A DNA stretch of 64,000 bases from positions 248,001 through 312,000 of the forward strand of contig JBBRQU010000001.1 in assembly GCA_038225855.1 (NCBI GenBank). Reading direction: 5' to 3'. Position numbers and translations under genes: made by a program. Source of the DNA: CAHJXF01 sp038225855. GTDB taxonomy: Bacteria > Pseudomonadota > Gammaproteobacteria > Burkholderiales > Burkholderiaceae_D. Shown piece by piece: positions 35,455 through 44,804 of this stretch (positions are counted from its first letter, which is position 1; each line of letters begins with the position of its first letter). The notes under the pieces were generated by a model, which was given only the letters and a program-made list of their open reading frames with translations, was not told the DNA's origin and ran no database searches.

Positions 35455-36731
35455 GACGCGGTCGCTTCGCGCGTAGCCGAGACGATATGCAGATCCTTGT
35501 CGCCGCGACCGGAGAGGTTGACGAGCACGATGCGATCCTTCGCCATCGTCGGCGCGAGCTTCGCGACATACGCGAGCGCGTGACTCGACTCGAGCGCGGG
35601 GATGATGCCTTCGATGCGGCAGCAGTCGTGAAACGCCGCGAGCGCTTCGACATCGGTCGCACCAACGTATTCGGCGCGGCCGCTGTCCTTCAGCCATGCG
35701 TGCTCGGGCCCGACGCCGGGATAGTCGAGGCCTGCCGAGATCGAATGCGTCTCGCGAATCTGTCCGTTCTCATCTTGCAGAACGTAAGTGCGATTGCCGT
35801 GCAGAACGCCCGGTGTGCCGCGTTGCAGGCTCGCCGCATGTCGCAAGGTATCGAGGCCGTCGCCGGCCGCTTCGACGCCGACGAGGCGCACCGCTGCATC
35901 GTCGACGTAATCGTGGAAGATACCCATCGCATTGCTGCCGCCGCCCACGCACGCGACGATCACGTCGGGTTGGCGGCCAGCGCGCTCGGGCATCTGCCAG
36001 CGGCACTCGCGGCCCACTACTGCGTTGAAGTCGCGCACCATCATCGGATAGGGATGCGGACCCGCGACCGTGCCGATGATGTAGAAAGTGTTTTCGACGT
36101 TGGTGACCCAGTCGCGCATCGCTTCGTTCAACGCGTCCTTCAAGGTCTTCGATCCCGACTCGACCGGCACGACACGCGCGCCGAGCAGGTTCATGCGCAA
36201 CACGTTGGCCGATTGGCGCGACACGTCTTCGCTGCCCATGTAGACCACGCACTCCATCCCGTAGCGCGCGGCGACGGTCGCGGTCGCGACGCCGTGCTGG
36301 CCCGCGCCGGTTTCGGCGATCACGCGCGGCTTGCCCATGCGCTGCGCGAGCAAGGCCTGGCCGACGGTGTTGTTGATCTTGTGCGCGCCGGTGTGATTGA
36401 GATCCTCGCGCTTCATCCAGATCTGCGCGCCGCCGAGCTGCTCGCTCCATCGGCGCGCGTGATAGATCGGACTGGGTCTTCCGACGTAATGCGCGAGTTC
36501 GCTGTTCAGTTCGGCGACGAAGTCAGGATCGTTGCGATAGTGCGCGTACGCCGCATCGAGCTCGTCGAGCGCGCGTATCAGCGTCTCGGCGACGAAGCGT
36601 CCGCCATAGGGACCGAAGTGACCGCGCGAATCGGGTCTCGAACCGGACCTCGATTCGGGTGGCGACTCATTCATCGACGCATTCAACGCGCTGCGAGCCG
36701 CGTGAAGCGCTGCCAGAGAGGGTATGCCCAT
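35451..36731 (-). CDS. trpB: Tryptophan synthase beta chain
   Basis: A 426-residue PLP enzyme that joins indole and serine. The PLP lysine is in LNHTGAHKINNTVG, the glycine-rich phosphate site is CVGGGSNAMGIF. The conserved RGHFGPYGGRFV begins near residue 35. The annotated ATG at 36731 gives about 30 extra residues; ATG at 36674 (MNESPPESRS) would start closer to the usual N-terminus, but neither has a strong ribosome site. The trpF stop is 10 bases upstream. Confidence 0.95.
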   Translation of the reverse strand: MGIPSLAALHAARSALNASMNESPPESRSGSRPDSRGHFGPYGGRFVAETLIRALDELDAAYAHYRNDPDFVAELNSELAHYVGRPSPIYHARRWSEQLGGAQIWMKREDLNHTGAHKINNTVGQALLAQRMGKPRVIAETGAGQHGVATATVAARYGMECVVYMGSEDVSRQSANVLRMNLLGARVVPVESGSKTLKDALNEAMRDWVTNVENTFYIIGTVAGPHPYPMMVRDFNAVVGRECRWQMPERAGRQPDVIVACVGGGSNAMGIFHDYVDDAAVRLVGVEAAGDGLDTLRHAASLQRGTPGVLHGNRTYVLQDENGQIRETHSISAGLDYPGVGPEHAWLKDSGRAEYVGATDVEALAAFHDCCRIEGIIPALESSHALAYVAKLAPTMAKDRIVLVNLSGRGDKDLHIVSATREATAS

Positions 36732-36741
36732 CAGAAGAAAC

Positions 36742-37461
36742 CTAACGAAGAGATTGGTCGGCCGGATGGTCTGCGGATTGATCGACCGCCTGGTCTGCCG
36801 CATGGACTGCCGCGACGAATTGCCGCATGACGTCCGGGTCCTTGATGCCCTTGGCGCGTTCGATGCCCGAAGACACATCGACTACCCAGGGGCGCACGCG
36901 AGCGATCGCGTCAGCGACGTTTGCTGCGCTCAAGCCACCACTCAAAACGACCCGATGCGCGGCGGCGGGACCGATGAGTTGAATGGGAATGAGTGACCAA
37001 TCGAAGACCTTTCCGGAGCCGCCATAGCCGGCGGTGTGCGCATCGAAGAGAAGAGCCGCCGCATCGCGATACGCGTCGGCGAATTCTAGCAAATCGAAGC
37101 CCGGCGTGACGCGCGCGGCCTTCATGTACGGCATCGCGAACTCGTTGCACGCGGACCTTGTCTCGTCGCCATGAAACTGCAGCATGGCCAACGGGACGCG
37201 CTCCAGCACCGAGGCAATCTCTTCGCGCTTCGCGTCGACGAAGAGGCCGACGGTTGCAACCGATGCGGGCACGCGCGCGACCAGCTCGGCCGCGCGATCG
37301 ATCGAGACATGACGCGGGCTCGGGCGATAGAACACGAAACCCAGCGCATCGACTCCCAGCGACAGCGCTGCCTCGATGTCTTCCTCGCGCGTCATGCCGC
37401 AGAACTTGATGCGCGTCCTCGTCACCCCTTCTTTTTCGAGCGGGAGAAATCGATGACTCAT
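36742..37461 (-). CDS. trpF: Phosphoribosylanthranilate isomerase
   Basis: A 239-residue TIM-barrel isomerase of tryptophan synthesis. Catalytic Cys in RIKFCGMTREED, Asp in LLFDAHTAGYGGSG, and the phosphate loop LSGGLSAANV. Family proteins are about 205 residues. Here 12 residues precede a GTG that could also be the start, and the tail ends in a low-complexity DQAVDQSADHPADQS run. I used the ATG that overlaps the truA stop (ATGA) for translational coupling. Confidence 0.95.
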   Translation of the reverse strand: MSHRFLPLEKEGVTRTRIKFCGMTREEDIEAALSLGVDALGFVFYRPSPRHVSIDRAAELVARVPASVATVGLFVDAKREEIASVLERVPLAMLQFHGDETRSACNEFAMPYMKAARVTPGFDLLEFADAYRDAAALLFDAHTAGYGGSGKVFDWSLIPIQLIGPAAAHRVVLSGGLSAANVADAIARVRPWVVDVSSGIERAKGIKDPDVMRQFVAAVHAADQAVDQSADHPADQSLR

Positions 37462-38258
37462 GATGATGCGAAGCCCGCGTGAATGATTGCAAATGAAGGA
37501 GGTTGCGGAAGCACCATCTCGACAGGGTAGTCGACCTTTGCGAGATAGAGCCCGTCGGGCATGAAGGTCGGCGCGGCTTCCGTGCGATCGCGGCCTTCGA
37601 GCAGTTCGGCGATCCACGAGGGGTCGCGCCGTCCGCGACCGATCGCGACCAGCGCGCCGACCAGGTTGCGAACCATGTGATGCACGAAGGCATTGGCCTT
37701 GAAGGTGAAGGCCATGAAGTCTCCGCTGCGCTCGATGTCGACCCCCGTCATGCTCTTGATCGGCGATTTCGCCTGGCACTCGGCGCTGCGAAAGGCCGAG
37801 AAGTCATGCGTGCCCACGAGCGCTTGCGCGGCAGCGCGCATCGCGTCGACGGCCAGCGGCGTATGCGTCCATCCGGCGCGTCCGACCCAGTGCGGCGATC
37901 GATGCGGCTGAATCAACAATAAATAATGGTAAGTGCGCGCAACCGCCAGAAAGCGCGCGTCGAACCTGTCGTCCACGACCGCGGACCAGGTCACTGCGAT
38001 CGACTCGGGCAGCAGGGCGTTCACGCCGCGCACCCAACCTTGCATGGTGCGCGTGGCGTCGGTATCGAAATGCACCACCTGCCCCAGGGCGTGCACGCCG
38101 GCATCGGTGCGGCCCGCGCAAGCGACCCTAATCGGCTGGTTCGCGAATTGCGCGAGCGCTGCTTCGAGCGCGTCCTGCACGGTGCGACGATGCGGCTGCG
38201 ACTGCCATCCATGCCAGTCGCGGCCGTCGTATTGAACGCCCAGTGCGATGCGCGTCAT
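37458..38258 (-). CDS. truA: tRNA pseudouridine synthase A
   Basis: A 266-residue TruA that makes pseudouridine at positions 38-40 of tRNA anticodon stems. The catalytic Asp is in CAGRTDAGVHALGQ; other signatures are GVQYDGRDWHGWQ and FVHHMVRNLVGAL. It sits between fimV and trpF, a common betaproteobacterial position, and overlaps trpF by four bases. Confidence 0.97.
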   Translation of the reverse strand: MTRIALGVQYDGRDWHGWQSQPHRRTVQDALEAALAQFANQPIRVACAGRTDAGVHALGQVVHFDTDATRTMQGWVRGVNALLPESIAVTWSAVVDDRFDARFLAVARTYHYLLLIQPHRSPHWVGRAGWTHTPLAVDAMRAAAQALVGTHDFSAFRSAECQAKSPIKSMTGVDIERSGDFMAFTFKANAFVHHMVRNLVGALVAIGRGRRDPSWIAELLEGRDRTEAAPTFMPDGLYLAKVDYPVEMVLPQPPSFAIIHAGFASS

Positions 38259-38312
38259 CGACCCGTCATCGGCCGTCGGGACGCGCCGCGGGCCCAAGCC
38301 CGCCGTCAGCGT

Positions 38313-41300
38313 TCAGCCGAGTTCGCCCATGAGTTGGCGCGCGCGATCGGCTTGCGCCTGGTCGCCGCTGCGAACCACTTCTTCGAGCAGCTCGCGCGCG
38401 CCGTCCGTGTCGCCGATGTCGCGGTACGCCATCGCGAGATCGAGCTTGGTCGCCATCGCCTGCCATACGTCGGTCCGGGCCGGATCGGCCGCTTTGAATT
38501 CGGTGGCCTCGTAGGGCTGATCGAGATCGAGATTAATGTGCGACAAGGCGTTATAGGGTTCGGTCTTCTCGAATTGCTGCGAATCGAGTGCGTTTCGCGT
38601 TTCCTGCGGATGCGCCTGCGCTGGTTGAGGAGTCTCTCCGAAGACCGCTTCGAACGGCGGCGTGATGGCCGAAATGCTCGCACCGAAAATGTCCGAGGCG
38701 GTGAAGGCATTAGGGTCGACAGGACGAACCGGAGCAGGCTGCTGTTCTGCGCGCGCGCGAAACGCCGGCAGGTTCACCGCCGTGCGGGCCATAGGATCGG
38801 CCGCGCCGAAAGCGGATGCGTTGAAGGGCTCGAAGAGCGACCGGGACGACTCGCCGACATCGAAGTCGAGTCCGCCGGTTCTTCCTGCGGGGGCCGGCGC
38901 CGGTACCTTCACGTTCGAAGCGTCGGCGGCGTCGACGTCCAACGGGGTAAGCCCGATATCGGACACGCCCAGATTGAAGTCGAGGTCCATTGCCGTGGCG
39001 GTGGCCGCGGCGGGAGGCGGTTCGATGCGCGGTAACGGGTCGGTACGCATGAGCTCATCGAACCCGGACGGTGGGGGCTCTCGCGGCGGCGTCGAGTCGC
39101 GCATGTTGAAGTTTGACGCAGCGAACCCGGCGGCGCCGAGCGCCGCTCCACCGATCCCGGCGCCGAGCGACGACGGGCTGCGGGTTGACATCGGTCCGGG
39201 GGCGGACTGGGCCGATCCGGACACGGCAGACGCGCGCGACGCAGTCGGCGACGGTGCGACCACTGCCGGTGGCGCCTCGCGATAAAGGGGATTTTGCGAA
39301 TCGACGGTCAAGCCCAGTGCGGCGGCCTGCTTCCATTCTTCGCCCTGGCCGCCGGTTTCCGCATACAACTCGGATGCCATCGTTTCGAATGTCTTGGTAT
39401 CGCCGCGCTTCGCATAGATCTCGAGCAACTTCAGGCGAACCGCGTGACGCGAGGGATCGGCGCGAAGGGCCTCCTTGAGAATCTCTTCGGCCTGCGCATC
39501 GCGACCGTAAGCGATGTAGACATCGGCTTCGGCGACCGGGTCGACTTCATTCTGCTCGGGCAAATTGCCGGCGACCGGAACGAAGTTGGAGTGGAAACCC
39601 GTGTTCGCGGTATCGACCGATTGGCCGCCGGTCGTGCCGAACAACGAGTTCGAGCGCAGCACGCTGTTGTCGACGAAGATGCTGTCTTCGAAGCGCGCGA
39701 GCTTGCGACGCCGCAGCATCGTGTACAGACCATAGCCGATCAAGAGCGCCAGCAGAATTGCGATTCCTGTGAGCAGCATCGTGTTGTCCATCAATTGTTC
39801 GAACCAGCTCGACTCGGTGGTCGAGGTGGGTGCGGTCTTGTTGGTGGATTTGGTCGACGTCGCCGCAGCCGTGGGCGCGGTTGTTGCCGTAGTGGTCGGC
39901 GACGCCTCCGTCGTGGGAGGCGCGGGCGGGGTCGCCGCAGGAGCTGGAGTCGTCACAGGAGTCGCTAACGCAGGGGCCGAAGGCGTGCTCGCGAGGGGCG
40001 TGCTTGCGGACGTGGCTGCGGACGTGGTTGCCGGAGTTGCAAGAGACGTAGCCGGAGTCACGGCTGCAGCGCCGGCGTCGGCGACCTTGACGTCATTTCC
40101 CTTCTGAAGATCGGCCAGCGTCTGGTTCTTGAGCTGCAACAGTTTCTGAAGGTCAGCGACGTTCTTCTCGAGCAGCGCGAGCCGAGCCTTGGTTTCCTGA
40201 AGCTCGCGCTCCTTGGCGGCGATCTCGTCGACCGCAGGCGCGTTCAGCGTGCCGCGCGCCGCCGATGCGCCGGACCTGGTTGCGTCAGTCGCCCTGCTTG
40301 CGTCGGTGCGCGACAACTCGAGCCGATCCTTGGCCGCGGCCGGCGCCGCATTGTCCTCGACGCGGGTGGTGAGCTTGCCCGAGGCCTGTTGCCCCGCGGC
40401 GCGCGCGGTCGATACTGCGGACGCATCGCGTGCGACGCGGTCGCGGTAGCTGCCGAAATTGGAAGTCTGCGCGACGATGATGCGATGTGCATCGGCCTGA
40501 GCGACCGCCTGCGCCGCGGCCGCATCGGGGATGCGCATGGTCGCGCCCGCCATCAGCCGATTGATGTTGCCCGCGAACGCGCGCTGATTGCCGCTGTAGA
40601 GCGCGGCCAGCATCTGCTCGAGCGAGACGTTGTCGGGCTTGTTGTTGCGCGCGATCGAGATCGCGGTGTCTCCGGGCTGCACCCGATACTCGCCGCCCGC
40701 GAGCTCTCCAGAGGCCGCATCCGTACGGGGCGCGGTGCGGCGCGCCCGGGGCGCAGCGATGCTTGCATCCGAGGAAGACGTGCTCGATGACGAGGACGTA
40801 ACGGCGCGCGATGTCGCGGGCGCCGAAGCGCTCGGCGCGAACGTCTGGGCTTGCACGATCGCTCCCGGCTCGGTCTCGCGGCGCGCGGCGCGCGTCTCGG
40901 GCGGATCGAGCAGCATCGTGTATTCGCGCACCAGGCGTCCCGAGCTCCATGTCAACTCGACGAGCAGATCGAGATAAGGCTCGTTGACGATCTGATTGGA
41001 CGTGACGAGCACGTAGGGCTGGCCGTTGGCGCGACGCTGAATCGAGAAGCGCAGCCCGCGCAACGCCGCGCCGTACTCGACGTTGGCCTGATTGAAGGCA
41101 TCGGCGCCCGCGAGCTTCGCGGTCAATGAGCCGGCCTCGTCGCGAGTCACCGAATTCAATTCGATTTCCGCGCGCAGCGGCTGGCCGAGGCCCGACATCA
41201 GGTTCAGACGTCCGAGACCCGCGGCATCCGCACCCAATGCCGCAGTGGTCAGCGCAATCGCGATACCGATTTGTCCACGTCGTTTCGCGCGCGAATAGCG

Positions 41301-41327
41301 ACGCGAATTCTTCGAAGCAAGCTTCAT
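38313..41327 (-). CDS. fimV: FimV/HubP-type LysM membrane protein
   Basis: A 1004-residue polar hub protein. The order is: N-terminal membrane-targeting stretch (about residues 18-36), periplasmic domain starting LGRLNLMSGLGQPLRAEIEL, a LysM domain near residue 205 (YRVQPGDTAISIARN), a coiled-coil (about 325-365, KERELQETKARLALL), a Thr/Ala/Pro-rich linker (about 385-490), one transmembrane helix (GIAILLALLIGYGLY, about 525), and an acidic cytoplasmic part ending in the conserved C-terminal TPR-like domain (DPARTDVWQAMATKLDLAMA). FimV localises type IV pilus and chemotaxis components at the pole. It is followed by truA, the usual order. Confidence 0.93.
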   Translation of the reverse strand: MKLASKNSRRYSRAKRRGQIGIAIALTTAALGADAAGLGRLNLMSGLGQPLRAEIELNSVTRDEAGSLTAKLAGADAFNQANVEYGAALRGLRFSIQRRANGQPYVLVTSNQIVNEPYLDLLVELTWSSGRLVREYTMLLDPPETRAARRETEPGAIVQAQTFAPSASAPATSRAVTSSSSSTSSSDASIAAPRARRTAPRTDAASGELAGGEYRVQPGDTAISIARNNKPDNVSLEQMLAALYSGNQRAFAGNINRLMAGATMRIPDAAAAQAVAQADAHRIIVAQTSNFGSYRDRVARDASAVSTARAAGQQASGKLTTRVEDNAAPAAAKDRLELSRTDASRATDATRSGASAARGTLNAPAVDEIAAKERELQETKARLALLEKNVADLQKLLQLKNQTLADLQKGNDVKVADAGAAAVTPATSLATPATTSAATSASTPLASTPSAPALATPVTTPAPAATPPAPPTTEASPTTTATTAPTAAATSTKSTNKTAPTSTTESSWFEQLMDNTMLLTGIAILLALLIGYGLYTMLRRRKLARFEDSIFVDNSVLRSNSLFGTTGGQSVDTANTGFHSNFVPVAGNLPEQNEVDPVAEADVYIAYGRDAQAEEILKEALRADPSRHAVRLKLLEIYAKRGDTKTFETMASELYAETGGQGEEWKQAAALGLTVDSQNPLYREAPPAVVAPSPTASRASAVSGSAQSAPGPMSTRSPSSLGAGIGGAALGAAGFAASNFNMRDSTPPREPPPSGFDELMRTDPLPRIEPPPAAATATAMDLDFNLGVSDIGLTPLDVDAADASNVKVPAPAPAGRTGGLDFDVGESSRSLFEPFNASAFGAADPMARTAVNLPAFRARAEQQPAPVRPVDPNAFTASDIFGASISAITPPFEAVFGETPQPAQAHPQETRNALDSQQFEKTEPYNALSHINLDLDQPYEATEFKAADPARTDVWQAMATKLDLAMAYRDIGDTDGARELLEEVVRSGDQAQADRARQLMGELG

Positions 41328-41637
41328 TTCCGATTTCCCGCAGGTGATGGCAAGGACTGCCGCGCGTCGAGCCAGCGAGCGTTGCCCCGCTTCTTCATCG
41401 GCCGTTCGGCGATGGGCTTGACGCAGGTTTGATGAATGTTCCAACCTGAGATTTCATGGACTTAGGTTTCCAACTCATTTGGCAGGGTACGCAGCTTGAC
41501 AGCATTTGTCAGTGAGCCATACACGCAGCGCGCGCCGTGTTGTTGTCTATCGACAACGAATAGGGGCGCAGCCTCGCAAGCTCTAGGGCGCGCAACTAAA
41601 CGACTCCGGCGCAGCCCGTCTTGTTCACCGACAGGTT
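41328..41637. promoter_or_regulatory. fimV upstream region with two inverted repeats
   Basis: This 310-base gap between the asd stop and fimV start has no gene. It contains two short palindromes: TGACA-GCATT-TGTCA (41497-41511) and GTTGTC-TATC-GACAAC (41542-41557). They lie about 170-230 bases before the fimV start. They may be operators for fimV or part of the asd transcript end; no promoter elements could be fixed. Confidence 0.4.
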
Positions 41638-42768
41638 CTAAGCCTCGAGCAGGATCCGCAACATGCGGCGCAAGGGCTCGGCGGCGCCCCACAGCAACTG
41701 GTCTCCGACGGTGAATGCGCCGAGGTACTGCGGCCCCATCGCGAGCTTGCGCAACCGACCCACGGGGATCGTCATCGTGCCGGTGACGGCGGCAGGCGTG
41801 AGCGCCGCGGCGCTCGCTTCCCTGGTGTTCGGAACTACGCGCGTCCACGCGGTCGATCGCGCGACGATGTCGGTGAGTTCGTCGAGCGGCACATCGTGCT
41901 TGAGCTTGATCGTCATCGACTGCGTGTGACAGCGCATCGCGCCGATGCGAACGCAGGTCGAGTCGATAGGAATCGATGCCTCATCAAAGCCCGGCCCGCG
42001 CCCGAGGATCTTGTTGCTCTCGGCCATGCCCTTCCACTCTTCGAGCGACACACCGTTGCCCATGTCGCGATCGATCCAGGGGATCAGGCTGCCTGCAAGC
42101 GGCACGCCGAAGTTGCTGGTCTCGTCGGCCGACATGCCGCGCTGCGCGGCCAGCACCTTGCGGTCGATTTCGAGGATCGCCGACGACGGATTCGCAAGCT
42201 CGGCCGCGACCGCATCGTGAATCGTGCCGAACTGCGTGAGCAACTCGCGCATGTGCTGCGCGCCGCCACCCGACGCGGCCTGGTAGGTGGTGCAGGTCAT
42301 CCACTCGACGAGGTCGTGCCTGAAGAGACCGCCGACGCCCATCAGCATGCAGCTCACCGTGCAGTTGCCGCCGATGAAATTCTTCACGCCCTTGGCGACG
42401 GCCGCATCGATCATCGATCGATTGACCGGGTCGAGGATGATGATCGCGTCGTCCTGCATGCGCAGAGTCTTGGCCGCATCGATCCACACGCCGCTCCAGC
42501 CAGCGCCGCGCAGCTTCGGGTAGATCTCGGTGGTGTAGTCGCCGCCTTGGCAGGTGATGATCACGTCGAGCTTCTTGAGCGCCTCGACGTCGAACCCATC
42601 GACGAGCTTGCCCGTGTCGATGCCGCCTATCTTCGGGCCGGCCCCGCCCGCGTTCGACGTGCTGAAGAACACCGGCTCGATCAACGCGAAGTCGCCTTCG
42701 TCGCGCATGCGCTGCATCAGCACCGAGCCCACCATGCCGCGCCATCCCACCAACCCGACCGTCTTCAT
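41638..42768 (-). CDS. asd: Aspartate-semialdehyde dehydrogenase
   Basis: A 376-residue NADPH enzyme that reduces aspartyl phosphate, the branch point to lysine, threonine and methionine. N-terminal cofactor site GLVGWRGMVGSVLMQRM; catalytic Cys in FIGGNCTVSCMLM; substrate His in MRCHTQS. The gram-negative long type. It follows leuB by 22 bases and probably belongs to the leu operon transcript. Confidence 0.97.
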   Translation of the reverse strand: MKTVGLVGWRGMVGSVLMQRMRDEGDFALIEPVFFSTSNAGGAGPKIGGIDTGKLVDGFDVEALKKLDVIITCQGGDYTTEIYPKLRGAGWSGVWIDAAKTLRMQDDAIIILDPVNRSMIDAAVAKGVKNFIGGNCTVSCMLMGVGGLFRHDLVEWMTCTTYQAASGGGAQHMRELLTQFGTIHDAVAAELANPSSAILEIDRKVLAAQRGMSADETSNFGVPLAGSLIPWIDRDMGNGVSLEEWKGMAESNKILGRGPGFDEASIPIDSTCVRIGAMRCHTQSMTIKLKHDVPLDELTDIVARSTAWTRVVPNTREASAAALTPAAVTGTMTIPVGRLRKLAMGPQYLGAFTVGDQLLWGAAEPLRRMLRILLEA

Positions 42769-42790
42769 TTCCCTGCGCCTTGTCTAGTAT

Positions 42791-43885
42791 TCATCGAGCC
42801 GCGCGAAGCGCCTCGACCACCGCGTCGCCCATCGCTTTGGTTCCGACGCGCGTCGTGCCGGGTGCCGCGATGTCGGCTGTGCGCAGCCCTTGCGCGAGCA
42901 CCGCTCGCACCGCCGCCTCGATGCGATCGGCGGCCTCGCCCTTCTTGAACGTATAACGCAGCATCATGGCTGACGACAGTATCGTCGCAAGCGGATTGGC
43001 GATCCCCTTGCCCGCGATGTCGGGCGCCGATCCATGCGATGGCTCGTACAGGCCCTTGCCGTTCGCGTCCAGCGAGGCTGACGGCAGCATGCCGATCGAG
43101 CCGGTCAGCATCGCGGCTTCGTCGGAGAGGATGTCGCCGAACATGTTGCCCGTCACGATCACGTCGAAGCTCTTCGGCGCCTTGACCAGTTGCATCGCCG
43201 CGTTGTCCACGTACATGTGATCGAGCGCGATGTCCCCATACGACGTATGCACGTCCGTGACCACGTCCTTCCAGAACTGGAATGTCTCGAGCACGTTGGC
43301 CTTGTCCACGCTCGTGACCTTGCCCGCATGACCCGCGCCCTTCCTCGTGCGCGCGGCCTCGAACGCGACGCGCGCGATGCGTTCGATTTCCGGCCGCGCA
43401 TAGCGCATCGTGTCGAAGGCTTCGTCGGCCCCGGCAAACGCGCCATCGGGCGAAGTGCGACGGCCGCGTGGCTGGCCGAAGTAGATGTCGCCGGTGAGCT
43501 CACGCACGATCAGGATGTCGAGGCCCGCGACGATCTCGGGCTTCAACGACGATGCCGACGCAAGTTCGGGATACAGAATCGCCGGACGCAGGTTGGCGAA
43601 CAGACCGAGCTCGCGGCGCAAGCCGAGGATCGCTTGCTCGGGTCGCAGCGCGCGTGGCAGGCCGTCGTATTTCCAGTCGCCCACCGCGCCGAACAGCACC
43701 GCATCGGCACGCCTGGCCAACGCGAGCGTGCCCGCGGGCAACGGATCACCGCTCACCTCGTAAGCCGCACCGCCGACCGGCGCGCTCTCGAGCTCGAACG
43801 AATCGTCGAGCGCGTTGAGCACCTTGACGGCTTCGGCCACGATTTCGGCCCCGATGCCGTCGCCCGGAAGAACTGCAATGTTCAT
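42791..43885 (-). CDS. leuB: 3-isopropylmalate dehydrogenase
   Basis: A 364-residue NAD-dependent enzyme of leucine synthesis. Typical patterns are AVLPGDGIGAEIV, the Arg-rich RELTGDIYFGQPRG, and SHGSAPDIAGKGIANP with the metal-binding Asp earlier (DNAAMQLVKAP). It decarboxylates isopropylmalate. It lies 64 bases downstream of leuD and 22 bases before asd. Confidence 0.97.
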   Translation of the reverse strand: MNIAVLPGDGIGAEIVAEAVKVLNALDDSFELESAPVGGAAYEVSGDPLPAGTLALARRADAVLFGAVGDWKYDGLPRALRPEQAILGLRRELGLFANLRPAILYPELASASSLKPEIVAGLDILIVRELTGDIYFGQPRGRRTSPDGAFAGADEAFDTMRYARPEIERIARVAFEAARTRKGAGHAGKVTSVDKANVLETFQFWKDVVTDVHTSYGDIALDHMYVDNAAMQLVKAPKSFDVIVTGNMFGDILSDEAAMLTGSIGMLPSASLDANGKGLYEPSHGSAPDIAGKGIANPLATILSSAMMLRYTFKKGEAADRIEAAVRAVLAQGLRTADIAAPGTTRVGTKAMGDAVVEALRAAR

Positions 43886-43949
43886 GAGATGTTCAATCGG
43901 CCGAGGCCGTCACTCGCCTTGTGAGGCCGTCGCTTTTGCATCGACCGGA

Positions 43950-44600
43950 TCAACCGGCGATGGAGTTCGCAAGCCAGGGCTGGGCCGCCAGACGCTTTGC
44001 TTCGAATGCGCGGATCTCATCGGCGTGGCGCATGGTCATGCCGATATCGTCGAGACCATTCAACAGGCAATATTTACGGAAGGTCTCGACTTCGAAAGCG
44101 CTCGCGCGACCGTGCGGATCGAGCACGACCTGACGTTCGAGATCGACCGTCAATGCATAGCCCGCAGCGATCGCCGCGTCGTGCAGCAGCCTCGCGACTT
44201 CGGCTTCGGGCAACACGATCGGCAAGAGGCCGTTCTTGCAGCAGTTGTTGTAGAAGATGTCGGCGAACGACGGCGCGATCAGCGCGCGAAAACCGAATTG
44301 CGACAACGCCCACGGCGCATGTTCGCGCGACGATCCGCAGCCGAAGTTCTTGCCGGCGATCAGGATCGACGCGCCGCGATAGCGCGGTTGATTGAGCACG
44401 AAGTCCGGATTCGGGCGACGGCTCGATGCGTCGATTCCAGGTTCACCGTGATCGAGATAGCGCCACGCGTCGAACAGGTTGTCGCCGAAGCCGGTTCGAG
44501 CGATCGACTTCAGGAATTGCTTCGGAATGATCGCGTCGGTATCGACGTTGTCGCGAGCTAGCGGCGCGACGAGGCCGCGATGTACGACGAATGCGTCCAT
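43950..44600 (-). CDS. leuD: 3-isopropylmalate dehydratase small subunit
   Basis: A 216-residue swivel-domain partner of LeuC. NVDTDAIIPKQFL and NFGCGSSREHAPWAL are the family signatures. It completes the [4Fe-4S] isomerase that interconverts 2- and 3-isopropylmalate. A small lipoprotein gene separates it from leuC, and the lipoprotein stop lies 32 bases upstream. Confidence 0.97.
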   Translation of the reverse strand: MDAFVVHRGLVAPLARDNVDTDAIIPKQFLKSIARTGFGDNLFDAWRYLDHGEPGIDASSRRPNPDFVLNQPRYRGASILIAGKNFGCGSSREHAPWALSQFGFRALIAPSFADIFYNNCCKNGLLPIVLPEAEVARLLHDAAIAAGYALTVDLERQVVLDPHGRASAFEVETFRKYCLLNGLDDIGMTMRHADEIRAFEAKRLAAQPWLANSIAG

Positions 44601-44632
44601 CGCTCAGCCTCGCCGTTGCCGCAGCGGCGAAA

Positions 44633-44764
44633 TCACTTCTTCGAATCCTTCTGTATGGCCTCGCCGGTCTTCTCGACGTCCTTGCCGAAGCCACCCATGG
44701 TGTTGCATCCGGCCAGGACACCGATGAAGGCGAAGGCCGCGGTCAACGCGATCAGTTTTTTCAT
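44633..44764 (-). CDS. Entericidin-like small lipoprotein
   Basis: A 43-residue lipoprotein, MKKLIALTAAFAFIGVLAGC with Cys 20 in the lipobox LAGC, then NTMGGFGKDVEKTGEAIQ, the entericidin A/B pattern. AAGGAGAGTTGTC is a strong ribosome site 7 bases before the ATG. Entericidins are small cell-envelope lipoproteins with a proposed antidote/toxin role in E. coli. It sits between leuC and leuD on the same strand; this insertion recurs in many Burkholderiales, so it is probably a fixed passenger of the operon. Confidence 0.88.
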   Translation of the reverse strand: MKKLIALTAAFAFIGVLAGCNTMGGFGKDVEKTGEAIQKDSKK

Positions 44765-44804
44765 GACAACTCTCCTTGGTGGGTAAATCAATGGACACTG
44801 CAAA

